The notes: generated by a model from the sequence alone, not told the origin. 64,000 bases of DNA from Clostridia bacterium (GCA_017456015.1 JAFTLL010000003.1:124001-188000), one strand, 5' to 3'. Positions 16,945 through 26,383 are shown, counted from the first letter of the stretch. Made by a program: numbers and translations.

Positions 16945-18000
16945 TCAAAATAGTGAAAAAATATCTTTCGCTGTAACCAACAACATCAAAGCAATGAGCA
17001 AAATAAAGCCAGCCGCATGAATAAACGCTTCATATTTTTGCGGCACCGGTTTGCCTGAAATCATTTCAATTAGAATGAATATTGCGCGGCTTCCATCCAA
17101 AGCCGGTATCGGCAAAAGATTGAAGAGACCGAGATTAATTGAAATCAATGCAATCAAAGGCAAAAGTTCCATAATGCCTATGCGTGCAACTTCGCTGATG
17201 GCCACAGTTACACCAACCGGGCCGGATACTGCGCTGATGCCGAATTTTCCTGTAATTAAATCAACGAGTGAAAAAAGGACGACTCGCGCATAGGAAAAGG
17301 CGGTTTTAAAAGACTGGCTAAAATAGGATACAAAGCTACGGTTTTCACCGCGAACATAAAAATCAACCGCAATATAATTTACGCCATCGCTTTCCTTCGT
17401 TTGAAAGACAACATCTTTTAAGACGACCTCTTCCCCATCACGGGACACTATCATATCTACCGAATTGCCTTTAATTCCCGTAAAATTATAACTTAAATCA
17501 TAAGTGGTATAAATTCGTCTTCCGTCGACTTCAAGAATGGTGTCACCCTCTTGTAACCCGGATTGTACGCTGACGGCGTTTTCATGAAAGCCATCAATCG
17601 TTGTGGTGGTATAAACTTTTACGGGAGCAAGAGTAATCATTATCAGAATAAAACCAAAAATTAAATTAAAAAGAGCTCCCATTATAATAATCAAAAAACG
17701 TTTCCATGGCTTTTTGTTACAGAAAGCGGCAGAATCATCACTTTTACTGTCTTCCCCTTCCATTGCGCAGTAACCGCCAAACGGTACGGCGCGAACGGCG
17801 TAAAGGGTTTCTCTCCCCTGCTTTTTAAAAAGCGCAGGACCGAAACCGACAGAAAATTCATTGACCCTTACTCCGGTTAAGCGAGCAGCAATAAAATGGC
17901 CAAACTCATGGATAACAATCATGATTAGAAAGGCCAGGATGGCAAGCAGAAAAGGCCAGATTGTATTTAAAAAATCCAGTACCGCTTTGATAAGAATCAC
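16945..18000 (-). CDS. rseP: site-2 intramembrane metalloprotease, RseP/RasP type
   Basis: A 351-residue membrane protease. The zinc motif HEFGH is at residues 31-35 inside the first transmembrane helix, a PDZ domain follows in the middle (about 135-205: SVQSGLQEGDTILEVDGRRI), and the second metal motif NLLPIPALDGSRAIF lies in a C-terminal helix. The family cleaves anti-sigma factors and signal-peptide remnants. Its GTG start directly abuts the dxr stop (TAGGTG), suggesting translational coupling in the cdsA-dxr-rseP-ispG-polC run. Confidence 0.92.
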   Translation of the reverse strand: MILIKAVLDFLNTIWPFLLAILAFLIMIVIHEFGHFIAARLTGVRVNEFSVGFGPALFKKQGRETLYAVRAVPFGGYCAMEGEDSKSDDSAAFCNKKPWKRFLIIIMGALFNLIFGFILIMITLAPVKVYTTTTIDGFHENAVSVQSGLQEGDTILEVDGRRIYTTYDLSYNFTGIKGNSVDMIVSRDGEEVVLKDVVFQTKESDGVNYIAVDFYVRGENRSFVSYFSQSFKTAFSYARVVLFSLVDLITGKFGISAVSGPVGVTVAISEVARIGIMELLPLIALISINLGLFNLLPIPALDGSRAIFILIEMISGKPVPQKYEAFIHAAGFILLIALMLLVTAKDIFSLF

Positions 18001-19143
18001 CTAAATTCTGTTTAATACAAATTGACGCGCGGCCGCATCTGCCGCACAGATATCATCCATAGAGAAACTTTTTACGGGTGGTTGGGCTTCCATAGCTGCA
18101 CGAACCAACTCGGCAATTTGCAAGAAGCGAATTTTGCCTGATAAAAACAGCGCAACTGCTTGTTCATTTGCTCCGTTTGCAGCCGTAGGCTTTAACCCAC
18201 CCTGCGAAATTGCATCAATACAGACCTGTAAACAGTCAAAGGTTTGTACATCCGGTTTGGAAAAAGTAAGCATCCCGATTTCGGCAAGATCTAATGGTTT
18301 GCAGCAAGCATTGCTTCGTGTGGGATAGGTTATTGCGTATTGTATCGGTAAACGCATATCCGGTGTCCCCATTTGCGCAAGGACAGCACCATCCGATAGT
18401 TCAATTGCTGAGTGTATAATACTTTGGCGATGAACCAGAACTTCAATATCCTGGGGCTGAACCGAAAAAAGATGTACCGCTTCAATGATTTCCAATCCTT
18501 TATTCATGAGGGTAGCAGAATCAATGGTGATTTTTGCCCCCATGTCCCAGTTTGGATGTCTTAAAGCATCGGACGGAGTGATGTTTTCAAGTTCTGCACG
18601 TGTCTTACCGTAAAAGGGACCACCGGAGCAGGTCAAAAGAATTTTCCTTAAACTGCCGGAGGGTACACCTTGCAAACATTGGAAAATAGCCGAATGTTCG
18701 CTGTCAACCGGCAAAAGTTGCAGATTCCGTTTTTTTACCGCTTCGGTGACAAGTTTACCGCCGGTGACTAAGGTTTCTTTGTTGGCAAGTGCAATATCCT
18801 TTCCGGCCTCGATTGCAGCCATCGTTGGTTTGAGTCCGGCAATTCCAACAAGCGCATTTATAACCAAATCGCTTTTTGCCAAGGTTGCAGCTTCACAAAC
18901 TCCGTTGAATCCGGAAAGAACTTTGGTGTTTGTATCGGCAACACGAGTTTTTAAAATTTTAGCTGCCTCTTGGTCAGCAACAGCGGCAATCTGCGGTTTA
19001 AATTCGCGGATTTGTGTCTCTAAAATATCAATGCTTCGGTGCGCAGCAAGTGCACATATATTGATATTTTCCTGGCGCGCAACCTCCAAGGTTTGTTTGC
19101 CAATAGAGCCGGTAGAGCCTAAAACAGAAATTTGCTCTCTCAT
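18001..19143 (-). CDS. dxr: 1-deoxy-D-xylulose 5-phosphate reductoisomerase
   Basis: About 380 residues. The NADPH- and divalent-metal-dependent second step of the MEP pathway. The N-terminal GSTGSIGKQTLEVA is the nucleotide loop. ALANKETLVTGG, LPVDSEHSAIFQCL (metal ligands), HPNWDMGAKITIDSATLMNKGLE and HRQSIIHSAIEL are all conserved blocks. I chose ATG 19143, eight bases after AGG, over the GTG at 19152 that overlaps the ribosome site. With ispG it gives two MEP genes in one operon, next to uppS, which uses the products. Confidence 0.95.
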   Translation of the reverse strand: MREQISVLGSTGSIGKQTLEVARQENINICALAAHRSIDILETQIREFKPQIAAVADQEAAKILKTRVADTNTKVLSGFNGVCEAATLAKSDLVINALVGIAGLKPTMAAIEAGKDIALANKETLVTGGKLVTEAVKKRNLQLLPVDSEHSAIFQCLQGVPSGSLRKILLTCSGGPFYGKTRAELENITPSDALRHPNWDMGAKITIDSATLMNKGLEIIEAVHLFSVQPQDIEVLVHRQSIIHSAIELSDGAVLAQMGTPDMRLPIQYAITYPTRSNACCKPLDLAEIGMLTFSKPDVQTFDCLQVCIDAISQGGLKPTAANGANEQAVALFLSGKIRFLQIAELVRAAMEAQPPVKSFSMDDICAADAAARQFVLNRI

Positions 19144-19152
19144 ATTTTTCAC

Positions 19153-19956
19153 CTAAAACATTTCCAGTACGCATAAGAAGCAGGGTGATATAAACAATAT
19201 GCTGTCAAACCTGTCCATTATGCCGCCGTGTCCGGGCATGATATTCCCGTAATCCTTAATGTTATACGCACGCTTTAAAAGGGATGCCGATAAATCGCCT
19301 ATCATTCCGGCAACCGCAAACAAGGGAGAAAGTGCTGTAATCCATATGGAATAACTAAGGTTGTGCAACATAAAGAAGGAAACCAAAAAGGTATAAACAG
19401 CACAAAACAAAATGCCGCCGATACATCCTTCCGCTGTTTTTTTGGGACTGATTTCAGGAGCAATTTTGTGTTTGCCGAAAAACACACCGGTAAAATAAGC
19501 ACCGGTATCTGTACCCCATGCAAATCCGCAAAGCAACAAAATCTGCAACAGACCTTGCTTGTTGGTCGGCGATAAAACAGCGAGTAACGAACCGAATGCA
19601 AAGGAAAGCACAGTCGGTAATGCAAAGGACATCACACACTGCTGCACAGATAGTTTATTATGTGCAAAAACACCGAAAGAAAACATAATACATACAAATA
19701 CAACCGAAAGCAAAAAATAAGACTGCATATTGAAATATTGCGTAAAAGAAAGGGGTGCAAGTGCAGAATAAATTACAGCGACCCAAACGGCCGGTTTGTA
19801 GCGGTTGATTGTTGTATTGTACAAGACTTCAAGAGTTGCAATAGCAGAAAGGCAAAGAACGGCCAAAATCAGAGGAATATCCGTAAATTGGCGCGTGTAT
19901 AGAACCGAAATAAAAATAAAAATTGCAATTGTAGCCGAAATAATTCGCGTTTTCAT
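19153..19956 (-). CDS. cdsA: phosphatidate cytidylyltransferase
   Basis: About 267 residues, with roughly seven to eight hydrophobic segments. It makes CDP-diacylglycerol from phosphatidic acid and CTP. The C-terminal signature is clear: KRAYNIKDYGNIMPGHGGIMDRFDS, where the two Asp are metal ligands, preceded by SPKKTAEGCIGG. The start is uncertain between ATG 19968 (directly on AAAGGA) and ATG 19956 (13 bases after it). I prefer the latter. It is co-transcribed between uppS and dxr, as in Bacillus. Confidence 0.92.
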   Translation of the reverse strand: MKTRIISATIAIFIFISVLYTRQFTDIPLILAVLCLSAIATLEVLYNTTINRYKPAVWVAVIYSALAPLSFTQYFNMQSYFLLSVVFVCIMFSFGVFAHNKLSVQQCVMSFALPTVLSFAFGSLLAVLSPTNKQGLLQILLLCGFAWGTDTGAYFTGVFFGKHKIAPEISPKKTAEGCIGGILFCAVYTFLVSFFMLHNLSYSIWITALSPLFAVAGMIGDLSASLLKRAYNIKDYGNIMPGHGGIMDRFDSILFISPCFLCVLEMF

Positions 19957-19973
19957 ATTTATGACCATTCCTT

Positions 19974-20699
19974 TTAGATACCGCCGAACCGACGATTTCG
20001 CTTATTATAATCTTCAATGGCATCCATAAGATGCTTCGGCTTAAATTCCGGCCAGAGCACATTGGAATACCAAAATTCCGCGTAGGAAGATTGCCATATT
20101 AAGAAATTTGAAATTCGATATTCGCCACTGGGGCGAATGATAAAGTCCGGGTCGGGTTGACCGGCGGTATAAAGGTGACTTTCAATGGTTGCCTCCTCGA
20201 TTTCCGCAGGCATAATTTTGCCGGACACAACCTCTCTGGCAATCTCGCGCACAGCATGAACAATTTCATCGCGTCCGCCGTAATTGAGTGCAATATTGAG
20301 ATGAAGCCCGGTTGCATCAGCCGAATTTAGCTCAGCATCATGAATCAGTTCAACAATATCATCGGCCAGCGGCGATAAGTCACCGATAAACTTCACTTTG
20401 ATATTTTCATCCTTGAAATTTTTGGCATCCTTTAAATAGTCGCGCAGAATATTTAAGATATTATCTACTTCATCCTTCGGGCGTTTCCAGTTTTCAGTTG
20501 AAAAGGCATACACCGTAAGGTGTTTTAATCCAATTTTATTGGCATAGCGCGCAATATCTTTAAAGTTTTTTGAGCCCGCGGCATGCCCGGCAGAACGCGG
20601 CAGATGACGCTTTTTCGCCCAGCGACCGTTTCCGTCCATAATAATGCCGATATGCTTCGGTAAAATCAATTTGTTTGTTTTGTGTTTATTTAATAACAT
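19974..20699 (-). CDS. uppS: undecaprenyl diphosphate synthase (cis-prenyltransferase)
   Basis: 241 residues. It condenses isopentenyl diphosphate units onto farnesyl diphosphate to make the C55 cell-wall carrier lipid. HIGIIMDGNGRWAKKR carries the catalytic Asp (residue 22). YAFSTENWKRPKDEV, LHLNIALNYGGRDEIV and the C-terminal RPSGEYRISNFLIWQSSYAEFWY are family hallmarks. It follows the frr terminator, so the downstream run may need read-through or an unseen promoter. Confidence 0.96.
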   Translation of the reverse strand: MLLNKHKTNKLILPKHIGIIMDGNGRWAKKRHLPRSAGHAAGSKNFKDIARYANKIGLKHLTVYAFSTENWKRPKDEVDNILNILRDYLKDAKNFKDENIKVKFIGDLSPLADDIVELIHDAELNSADATGLHLNIALNYGGRDEIVHAVREIAREVVSGKIMPAEIEEATIESHLYTAGQPDPDFIIRPSGEYRISNFLIWQSSYAEFWYSNVLWPEFKPKHLMDAIEDYNKRNRRFGGI

Positions 20700-20710
20700 G
20701 ACTCTCTCTC

Positions 20711-20741
20711 AAAAACCCATCGAGGATTTTCCCCGATGGGT
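20711..20741 (-). terminator. intrinsic terminator after frr
   Basis: On the minus strand ACCCATCG and CGATGGGT form an 8-bp stem with an 11-nt loop, followed by TTTTT. It separates pyrH-frr from uppS onward, so expression of the two halves is probably uncoupled in part. Confidence 0.85.
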
Positions 20742-20763
20742 GGCGTTGTAAATTTACTATGGA

Positions 20764-21318
20764 TTAAATTTCCATAATTTCTTTTTCTTTGGCAGCCGTT
20801 ACGGAATCCACATCTTTGCAAAAACCGTCGGTAATATTTTGAATCTTTTTTTCGCCGTTAGATTGGTCGTCTTCTGTGATTTCATTATTCTTTTTCATAG
20901 CTTTCAGCTTCTCAATTGCATCACGGCGAATGGAACGAATTGCAACCTTTGTATCCTCTGCCATTTTTTTGATATCTTTTACCAATTCTTTACGACGTTC
21001 CTCAGTTAACGGCGGGAAAACAAGACGGATGACTCTGCCGTCGTTTGTTGGGTTGATGCCGATATCCGAAGCCTGGATGGCTTTTTCAATGCTACTGAGC
21101 GTGGAAATATCCCAGGGTTGGATTTGCAGCATTCGGCCCTCCGGAACCGAAACGGCAGCCATTTGATTTATTGGTGTCGGTGTGCCGTAATAATCAACAG
21201 CAACCTTATCTAATATTGCAGGGGTTGCACGGCCGGCACGAACAGCTGCAAATTCTCTTTCCAAGGCAGCAATGGATTTGTTCATTTTTTCTTCCATGGA
21301 TTTAATCAAAGCTTGCAT
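20764..21318 (-). CDS. frr: ribosome recycling factor
   Basis: 184 residues, the usual family length of about 185. With EF-G it splits post-termination ribosomes. Recognisable are ALEREFAAVRAGRATPAILD, VSVPEGRMLQIQPWD, NDGRVIRLVFPPLTEERRKELVKD and the C-terminal DVDSVTAAKEKEIMEI. I chose ATG 21318, directly preceded by a GGAGG site. The upstream in-frame extension has no ribosome site and overlaps the end of pyrH. Confidence 0.97.
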   Translation of the reverse strand: MQALIKSMEEKMNKSIAALEREFAAVRAGRATPAILDKVAVDYYGTPTPINQMAAVSVPEGRMLQIQPWDISTLSSIEKAIQASDIGINPTNDGRVIRLVFPPLTEERRKELVKDIKKMAEDTKVAIRSIRRDAIEKLKAMKKNNEITEDDQSNGEKKIQNITDGFCKDVDSVTAAKEKEIMEI

Positions 21319-21334
21319 AAAAAACCTCCGATGA

Positions 21335-22042
21335 TTATTTAATAATGGTTCCGATTTGCTTCCCGCACAGCGCATCTACAATGTTGTCGGGGTCTGCCAT
21401 GCTGAAAACAAGAATCGGTATTTTATTGTCCATACACATCGATGCGGCCGTACTGTCCATAACATGCAGGCCTTTGTTTAGTACATCCAGATGCGTAAGT
21501 GTATCGAATTTTTTGGCGTTGGGATTCTTTTTCGGGTCGCAGTCGTAAACCCCGTCTACATTTGTAGCTTTGAAGATAATGTCTGCGTTAATTTCAGCTG
21601 CGCGTAAAGCGGCGGCTGTATCGGTAGAAAAGAAAGGATTGCCCGAGCCACAACCAAAAATAACCACACGACCTTTGTTCAAATGGGTAACTGCTTTGTT
21701 GCGAATGTAGGGCTCAGCAATTTCCTGCATATGAATGGCTGTCTGAACACGGACATCCAACCCGACATGCTCTAAACCATCTGCAAGACCGAGAGAATTG
21801 ATAACGGTTGCCAACATACCCATGTGGTCAGCGCGCGTACGGTCCATTTTACCGCTGGAACGGCCTCTCCAAAAGTTACCGCCACCGACAACAATCGCAA
21901 CTTCTGCACCTAAGTCAACGCACTTTTTTATGCTTTTGCAAACACGCAAAACCGTTGTGTCAAAATCGATGCCGAATCCTTTTTCTCCGGAAAGTGCTTC
22001 CCCGCTGAGTTTTAACATAATTCGTTTATACTGAATATCCAT
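21335..22042 (-). CDS. pyrH: UMP kinase
   Basis: 235 residues. The hexameric bacterial UMP kinase, which phosphorylates UMP with [24 protein letters not shown] opens the protein; [26 protein letters not shown] and [19 protein letters not shown] are family blocks. ATG 22042 has GGGAG upstream. The longer frame to 22129 would pass through the promoter region. It is the first gene of the pyrH-frr transcript. Confidence 0.96.
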   Translation of the reverse strand: MDIQYKRIMLKLSGEALSGEKGFGIDFDTTVLRVCKSIKKCVDLGAEVAIVVGGGNFWRGRSSGKMDRTRADHMGMLATVINSLGLADGLEHVGLDVRVQTAIHMQEIAEPYIRNKAVTHLNKGRVVIFGCGSGNPFFSTDTAAALRAAEINADIIFKATNVDGVYDCDPKKNPNAKKFDTLTHLDVLNKGLHVMDSTAASMCMDNKIPILVFSMADPDNIVDALCGKQIGTIIK

Positions 22043-22076
22043 AGTAATCTCCCAACCACTTTTATTACTATACAAT

Positions 22077-22105
22077 AGTTTACCATAAACACACGCGTAT
22101 TTCAA
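22077..22105 (-). promoter_or_regulatory. sigma-A promoter of pyrH-frr
   Basis: On the minus strand TTGAAA (22105-22100) and TAAACT (22082-22077) are 17 bp apart, about 35 bp upstream of the pyrH start. Confidence 0.65.
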
Positions 22106-22120
22106 GCACAGAAATGTATT

Positions 22121-22152
22121 AAAAGCCAAAAAGCAAAAGCTTTTTGGCTTTT
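22121..22152 (-). terminator. intrinsic terminator after the sugar-phosphate transferase gene
   Basis: AAAAGCCAAAAAGC and its exact inverse (22139-22152) form a 14-bp stem with a 4-nt loop, starting five bases beyond the stop codon. The T-rich arm ends the dapF-dapL-transferase transcript. Confidence 0.85.
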
Positions 22153-22156
22153 AATA

Positions 22157-23515
22157 CTATTTTTTATCATCAATTGAAATGACAGCACTATTACTTTCCT
22201 TAAATCCCTCTGTGCTTTCACGCATAAACAGAATCTTTAAGGTTAGAATAATCAACTTGATATCCATGAGCAAAGAATAGCGCTCAATATAAATTAAGTC
22301 CATATTCAGTTTGTCCTTGGGGCTGGTGTTGTATTTTCCATAGATTTGTGCGTAGCCGGTCAAGCCACCCTTGACCATATGACGCTTTGGAAACTCTGGA
22401 ATCATTTCAGTGTATTCTATCACATTTTCGACACGCTCAGGGCGAGGACCTACAAGTGACATATCACCTTTTAAAATATTAATCAACTGCGGTAGTTCAT
22501 CCAGACGAAGAGGACGAATAAATTTACCGACCGCTGTTATGCGGTCATCATCTTCAACTGCTTTTCTCGCCGCGATTTCATCTGCGTTGACAACCATGGA
22601 GCGGAATTTTAAAACATCAAATTCGCGATTTCCCTCGGTAATACGTTTTTGTTTAAAAAAGACCGGACCACCGTCATAAAGCTTGATTGCAAGTGAAATA
22701 ATCAGCATAACGGGTGAAAAGATGAGTAAAGCAAACGAAGAAACAATTAGATCCATTGCACGCTTTAATATTTTTTGTTCTATTGTTAAGCCGTTATTGC
22801 GACAATAAATGATCGGACAATCGCGCACCTGTATTATTTCACTGCAACTGTAAATAATTTCGTCAATAGATGGAAGAATGTACATGCGCTTTTGATGGAT
22901 GTAGGCGTATTTAATGATTTCCCCTTTTAATTCCTTATCTATATCACCGATAAAGACCTTATCACTTTCATCAATCTCATTTTTGACAGCATCCAAACCT
23001 TTATCAATGGTAATTGCATGCTCGATACGGTAGCGTGAACGCATGCTGTGAATTTTCCGGATCGTTTCAATATTATCTTTTGTTCCATCATAAATTGCCA
23101 GTATTTTTTTGGTGTCAAAAAGTGAACGATAGATTTTGTTGCTGATAAAAGCGAGTAACATAATTAACAACACATCAATGCAGGTTACAGCTAAAATAGG
23201 CAACGGTGAAACAACTTTTCGAACAACAAGACAGAGTTCACCAAAGACAATAACATTTGCAAACACGGCACCGAGTGACATACTATATACAATTTCAGTC
23301 GTGCGGAAGACACCGATCTTAAAACCGCCGTATAAAACCGTAAATGCAATGAAAGACAAGAGATAGGTGAAAATAATGACATAATTACCATTATTTAAAT
23401 ACGTGTCCGGATAGTATTTTTCCCAAGTATAAGTAAACACAACCAGTAAACTGAGTACAATTACTGCTTTTAAGAGAAACATTATACTCTTTCTAAACTT
23501 CTTTAAAATTTCCAT
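22157..23515 (-). CDS. undecaprenyl-phosphate sugar phosphotransferase (WcaJ/PglC-like, bacterial sugar transferase)
   Basis: A 452-residue polytopic enzyme that should load a hexose 1-phosphate onto undecaprenyl phosphate to begin an exopolysaccharide or glycan repeat unit. Four hydrophobic helices occupy residues about 10-130, followed by a Rossmann-like middle domain (about 145-245), another membrane segment (KRAMDLIVSSFALLIFSPVMLII) and the catalytic domain. That domain has KQKRITEGNREFDVLKFRSMV, LRLDELPQLINILKGDMSLVGPRPE and KGGLTGYAQIYGKYNTSP. No glycosyltransferase cluster surrounds it. The sugar specificity cannot be read from the sequence. Confidence 0.9.
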   Translation of the reverse strand: MEILKKFRKSIMFLLKAVIVLSLLVVFTYTWEKYYPDTYLNNGNYVIIFTYLLSFIAFTVLYGGFKIGVFRTTEIVYSMSLGAVFANVIVFGELCLVVRKVVSPLPILAVTCIDVLLIMLLAFISNKIYRSLFDTKKILAIYDGTKDNIETIRKIHSMRSRYRIEHAITIDKGLDAVKNEIDESDKVFIGDIDKELKGEIIKYAYIHQKRMYILPSIDEIIYSCSEIIQVRDCPIIYCRNNGLTIEQKILKRAMDLIVSSFALLIFSPVMLIISLAIKLYDGGPVFFKQKRITEGNREFDVLKFRSMVVNADEIAARKAVEDDDRITAVGKFIRPLRLDELPQLINILKGDMSLVGPRPERVENVIEYTEMIPEFPKRHMVKGGLTGYAQIYGKYNTSPKDKLNMDLIYIERYSLLMDIKLIILTLKILFMRESTEGFKESNSAVISIDDKK

Positions 23516-23539
23516 TCCATATTCCTCATAAAATCCATG

Positions 23540-24727
23540 CTATTTTTTTAGCAATTCTTTTATTCTCTTCATGGCTTCCCGAGTATTTTTTTCATTGTTA
23601 AATGCCGTCAGTCGAAAAAAGCCCTCCCCGTTTTTACCGAATCCGGCACCGGGCGTTCCAACAACATTTGCCTTTTGCAAAAGCAAATCAAAGAAAGCCC
23701 ACGAGTCGAGTCCGTCGGGACATTTCAGCCAAACATACGGCGAATTTTTTCCGCCGGTATACCAAATCCCCAAAGTATCTAATGCATCGGTTATAATTTC
23801 TGCATTTTTTTTGTAAATATCAATGTTTTCCTTAATCTGTTTCATGCCACTTTCGCTAAAAACTGCTTCCGCACCGCGTTGAACAACATAAGATACGCCG
23901 TTAAATTTTGTTGTTTGGCGACGAAACCATAGTTTGTTGAGTTGGATGTTTCCAACCAGTAATTCCTGCGGAACAACCGTGTAGCCGCAACGAGTGCCGG
24001 TAAAGCCAGCGGTTTTAGAAAGTGAACAAAATTCAATTGCACAACTCTTTGCGCCTTCAATTTCATAGATGCTTGTCGGTAAATCAGAATCGGAAATAAA
24101 TGCTTCGTATGCCGCGTCATAAAGAATAACTGCATGGTTTTCTTTTGCAAAATTTACCCATTCTTTCAACTGTATGCGATTATAGGCGGCACCGGTTGGA
24201 TTATTTGGCGAACAGAGATAAATGATATCTGCTTTTTGTTTGAGCGAAGGCATAGGCAAAAAGCCGTTGGATGCATCCGAATCGGCAAAGAGAATTTTCC
24301 TTCCGTCCATCGTGTTGGTGTCAACATAAACAGGATATACCGGGTCGGTAACCAGTACGGTATTTTCTTTTGAAAAAATATCTAAAATATTACCGACATC
24401 GCTTTTGGCGCCATCACTTACAAAAATCTCGTTGCTTTCCAGTGAAAGACCTTTTTTTGCATAATAATTACGAATGGCATCGCGTAAAAAACCGTAGCCC
24501 TGCTCCGGGCCGTAACCGTGGAAAGTTTCAGCAGCAGCCATATCGTCAACCGCATTGTGCATTGCTTCGATTACCGCCGGACAAAGCGGCAAGGTTACAT
24601 CGCCAATACCAAGACGGATAATTTTTGCATCCGGATGTTCTTCTGCATACCGGTTTACACGATGCGCAATTTCAGAAAAAAGATAGCTTTCTTTTAAATT
24701 TTGATAATTTTGATTGGTTGTTACCAT
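23540..24727 (-). CDS. dapL: LL-diaminopimelate aminotransferase
   Basis: A 395-residue class I/II PLP aminotransferase. It converts tetrahydrodipicolinate directly to LL-diaminopimelate, bypassing the succinyl or acetyl routes. Blocks include IRLGIGDVTLPLCPAVIEAM, VSDGAKSDVGNI, YLCSPNNPTGAAYNR, the PLP-lysine segment CSLSKTAGFTGTRCGYTVVP, and LWFRRQTTKFNGVSYVVQRGA. It overlaps dapF by 7 bp on the same strand, so the two consecutive steps (LL-DAP, then meso-DAP) are coupled. That supports DapL over a generic aminotransferase. Confidence 0.94.
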   Translation of the reverse strand: MVTTNQNYQNLKESYLFSEIAHRVNRYAEEHPDAKIIRLGIGDVTLPLCPAVIEAMHNAVDDMAAAETFHGYGPEQGYGFLRDAIRNYYAKKGLSLESNEIFVSDGAKSDVGNILDIFSKENTVLVTDPVYPVYVDTNTMDGRKILFADSDASNGFLPMPSLKQKADIIYLCSPNNPTGAAYNRIQLKEWVNFAKENHAVILYDAAYEAFISDSDLPTSIYEIEGAKSCAIEFCSLSKTAGFTGTRCGYTVVPQELLVGNIQLNKLWFRRQTTKFNGVSYVVQRGAEAVFSESGMKQIKENIDIYKKNAEIITDALDTLGIWYTGGKNSPYVWLKCPDGLDSWAFFDLLLQKANVVGTPGAGFGKNGEGFFRLTAFNNEKNTREAMKRIKELLKK

Positions 24728-25584
24728 TCTAAAATCTCCTTATGCAGTTCGCCGTCAAAAACAAATGACGCCGAACCGGTCATAGTCACCGTACCGTTTG
24801 TGGAATAGCAAACCTGCAATTCACCGCCCAAGAGCGAAACCGTAATTTCAGTGTCTCTTGGGCAAAATCCGTTTTCAATTGCGGCAACTACGGCAGCACA
24901 TGCTCCGGTTCCGCAGGCCATGGTTTCCCCACTTCCGCGCTCCCAAACACGCATACGAATATGCCGGGCATCTACAACTTGGACAAATTCGGTATTGGTT
25001 CTGTCAGGGAAAATCGCATGATTTTCAAAGATAGGTCCAATTTTTTCCAAATCAAGAGAGTTAATCTCCGGCTTGAAAAGCACACAGTGCGGGTTGCCCA
25101 TGGAAACACAGGTGATTTTTTCTGTGCTTGCGCCAATTTCGACAGATTCGCCTATCAGTTTTTCTTTATGATAGATGACAGGTATTTGGTCACAGCGCAA
25201 TTCTGCTTTGCCCATATCTACACTGACAAGAGAAACCTTATTATCCTTAATTGTAAGTTTGAGTTTTTTTATTCCACTCAAAGTTTCCAGTGCAAGGTCA
25301 GTCTTACTTGTTAGGCCTTTTTCGTAGACATATTTTCCGATGCATCGGGTCGCATTGCCGCACATTTTCCCTTCACTGCCGTCCATATTAAACATGCGCA
25401 TTTTGAAATCGGCAATATCAGAGCGCATAATCAGCACAATGCCGTCTCCCCCAACACCAAAATTGCGATGACTGAGAATTTCGGCTGTTTTTTCAGGTTC
25501 GGGTAATTCGGTTTTTGTACAATCAAAATAAATGTAGTCATTGCCCAAACCGTGCATTTTTGTAAAACGAATTCCGCTTAACAA
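24721..25584 (-). CDS. dapF: diaminopimelate epimerase
   Basis: 287 residues. A PLP-independent racemase making meso-DAP for peptidoglycan and lysine. The two catalytic cysteines are visible in GKMCGNATRCIGKYV and ETMACGTGACAAVVAA. FTKMHGLGNDYIYFD opens the protein. The start is TTG 25584, seven bases after GAGG. It is the first gene of the dapF-dapL run and has a promoter just upstream. Confidence 0.95.
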   Translation of the reverse strand: MLSGIRFTKMHGLGNDYIYFDCTKTELPEPEKTAEILSHRNFGVGGDGIVLIMRSDIADFKMRMFNMDGSEGKMCGNATRCIGKYVYEKGLTSKTDLALETLSGIKKLKLTIKDNKVSLVSVDMGKAELRCDQIPVIYHKEKLIGESVEIGASTEKITCVSMGNPHCVLFKPEINSLDLEKIGPIFENHAIFPDRTNTEFVQVVDARHIRMRVWERGSGETMACGTGACAAVVAAIENGFCPRDTEITVSLLGGELQVCYSTNGTVTMTGSASFVFDGELHKEILEW

Positions 25585-25616
25585 AGAATCACCTCAGTAT
25601 ATAAAACTACTAATAT

Positions 25617-25645
25617 AGAATACTCTAAACGCGTAATTTTGTCAA
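25617..25645 (-). promoter_or_regulatory. sigma-A promoter of dapF-dapL
   Basis: On the minus strand a consensus TTGACA (25645-25640) and TATTCT (25622-25617) are 17 bp apart. Confidence 0.75.
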
Positions 25646-25682
25646 GTAACCTTCCATAAAGATAGAAAAGAGCATCGTGAAT

Positions 25683-26294
25683 ATGTTTTGCATAGTTTAT
25701 CAATCTTTTGCCTACCGAAAGAAAAGACTAATCAAATATGAAAATGATACGTATGTATATTACGAATTATTTTGCAAAAAACTTACAAAGAAAACCGAAA
25801 GGCGGTTGCAAAAGAAACTCGGTTGCCCCATTGTATTTTATGATTCTATTGATACTTCCCAGTTTCGGTTGCTTTTGTTAGAAAATATGATTTACATGCT
25901 TTCAAAAAAGTATGCCGGTATCCGAGTAGCGTTGGTTGAGCATCCCGAACCCGACTGCTTACTGAAACGTATTGCACCTTTCAGTAAAGAAATACACATG
26001 ATTCAATCGGGCAAAATCGATGAAAGTTATTATTTGGAAAAATTCGGCTGTGCGCCCGTGCAGATGCAGTTCTACGGAACACAGGAAATCATTTACAAAT
26101 ATATGCAAGGCAAGCTTTACTATCGCGGAAAAGAGGTAGTCCTGCCGGAAAACGGTTACCTTTTACCGATAGATGTTGCCGAAATGATGCCAAACGGGAT
26201 TTCGGAGCTGGCCTTCATGAATTTATTATGGAAGTTTGGCGGTTTAAAGGCCGAAACAATTTTACCCAGCGACACAGTATTTAAAAAATTGTAA
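25683..26294 (+). CDS. unrecognised protein of about 203 residues
   Basis: I do not recognise this gene. It encodes a basic, tyrosine-rich, apparently soluble protein with no signal peptide or membrane helix. The middle carries a stretch beginning KKYAGIRVALVEHPEPD that looks like an alpha/beta fold; the C-terminal part reads LPENGYLLPIDVAEMMPNG. Codon use resembles its neighbours. It may start at ATG 25683 or GTG 25677; AAAGAG lies upstream of both. It stands alone between the divergent dapF promoter and the greA promoter. The long open frame and the ribosome site support a real gene. Confidence 0.6.
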   Translation: MFCIVYQSFAYRKKRLIKYENDTYVYYELFCKKLTKKTERRLQKKLGCPIVFYDSIDTSQFRLLLLENMIYMLSKKYAGIRVALVEHPEPDCLLKRIAPFSKEIHMIQSGKIDESYYLEKFGCAPVQMQFYGTQEIIYKYMQGKLYYRGKEVVLPENGYLLPIDVAEMMPNGISELAFMNLLWKFGGLKAETILPSDTVFKKL

Positions 26295-26309
26295 ATATCT
26301 AAATTTTAG

Positions 26310-26338
26310 TTGACATATGCAATGTTTTTTTGTATAAT
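26310..26338 (+). promoter_or_regulatory. sigma-A promoter of greA-lysS
   Basis: TTGACA (26310-26315) and TATAAT (26333-26338) are both perfect consensus, with a 17-bp spacer. Predicted transcription start is near 26345. Confidence 0.88.
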
Positions 26339-26350
26339 AATTTGAGTGTT

Positions 26351-26383
26351 TACCCGATAGGAATATTTTATCCCTATCGGGTA
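26351..26383 (+). promoter_or_regulatory. hairpin at the 5' end of the greA mRNA
   Basis: TACCCGATAGG (26351-26361) and CCTATCGGGTA (26373-26383) form a perfect 11-bp stem with an 11-nt loop, only a few bases after the predicted transcription start. No T-run follows directly, so it is not a plain terminator. A 5' mRNA stabiliser or protein-binding leader is possible (inference). Confidence 0.6.
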
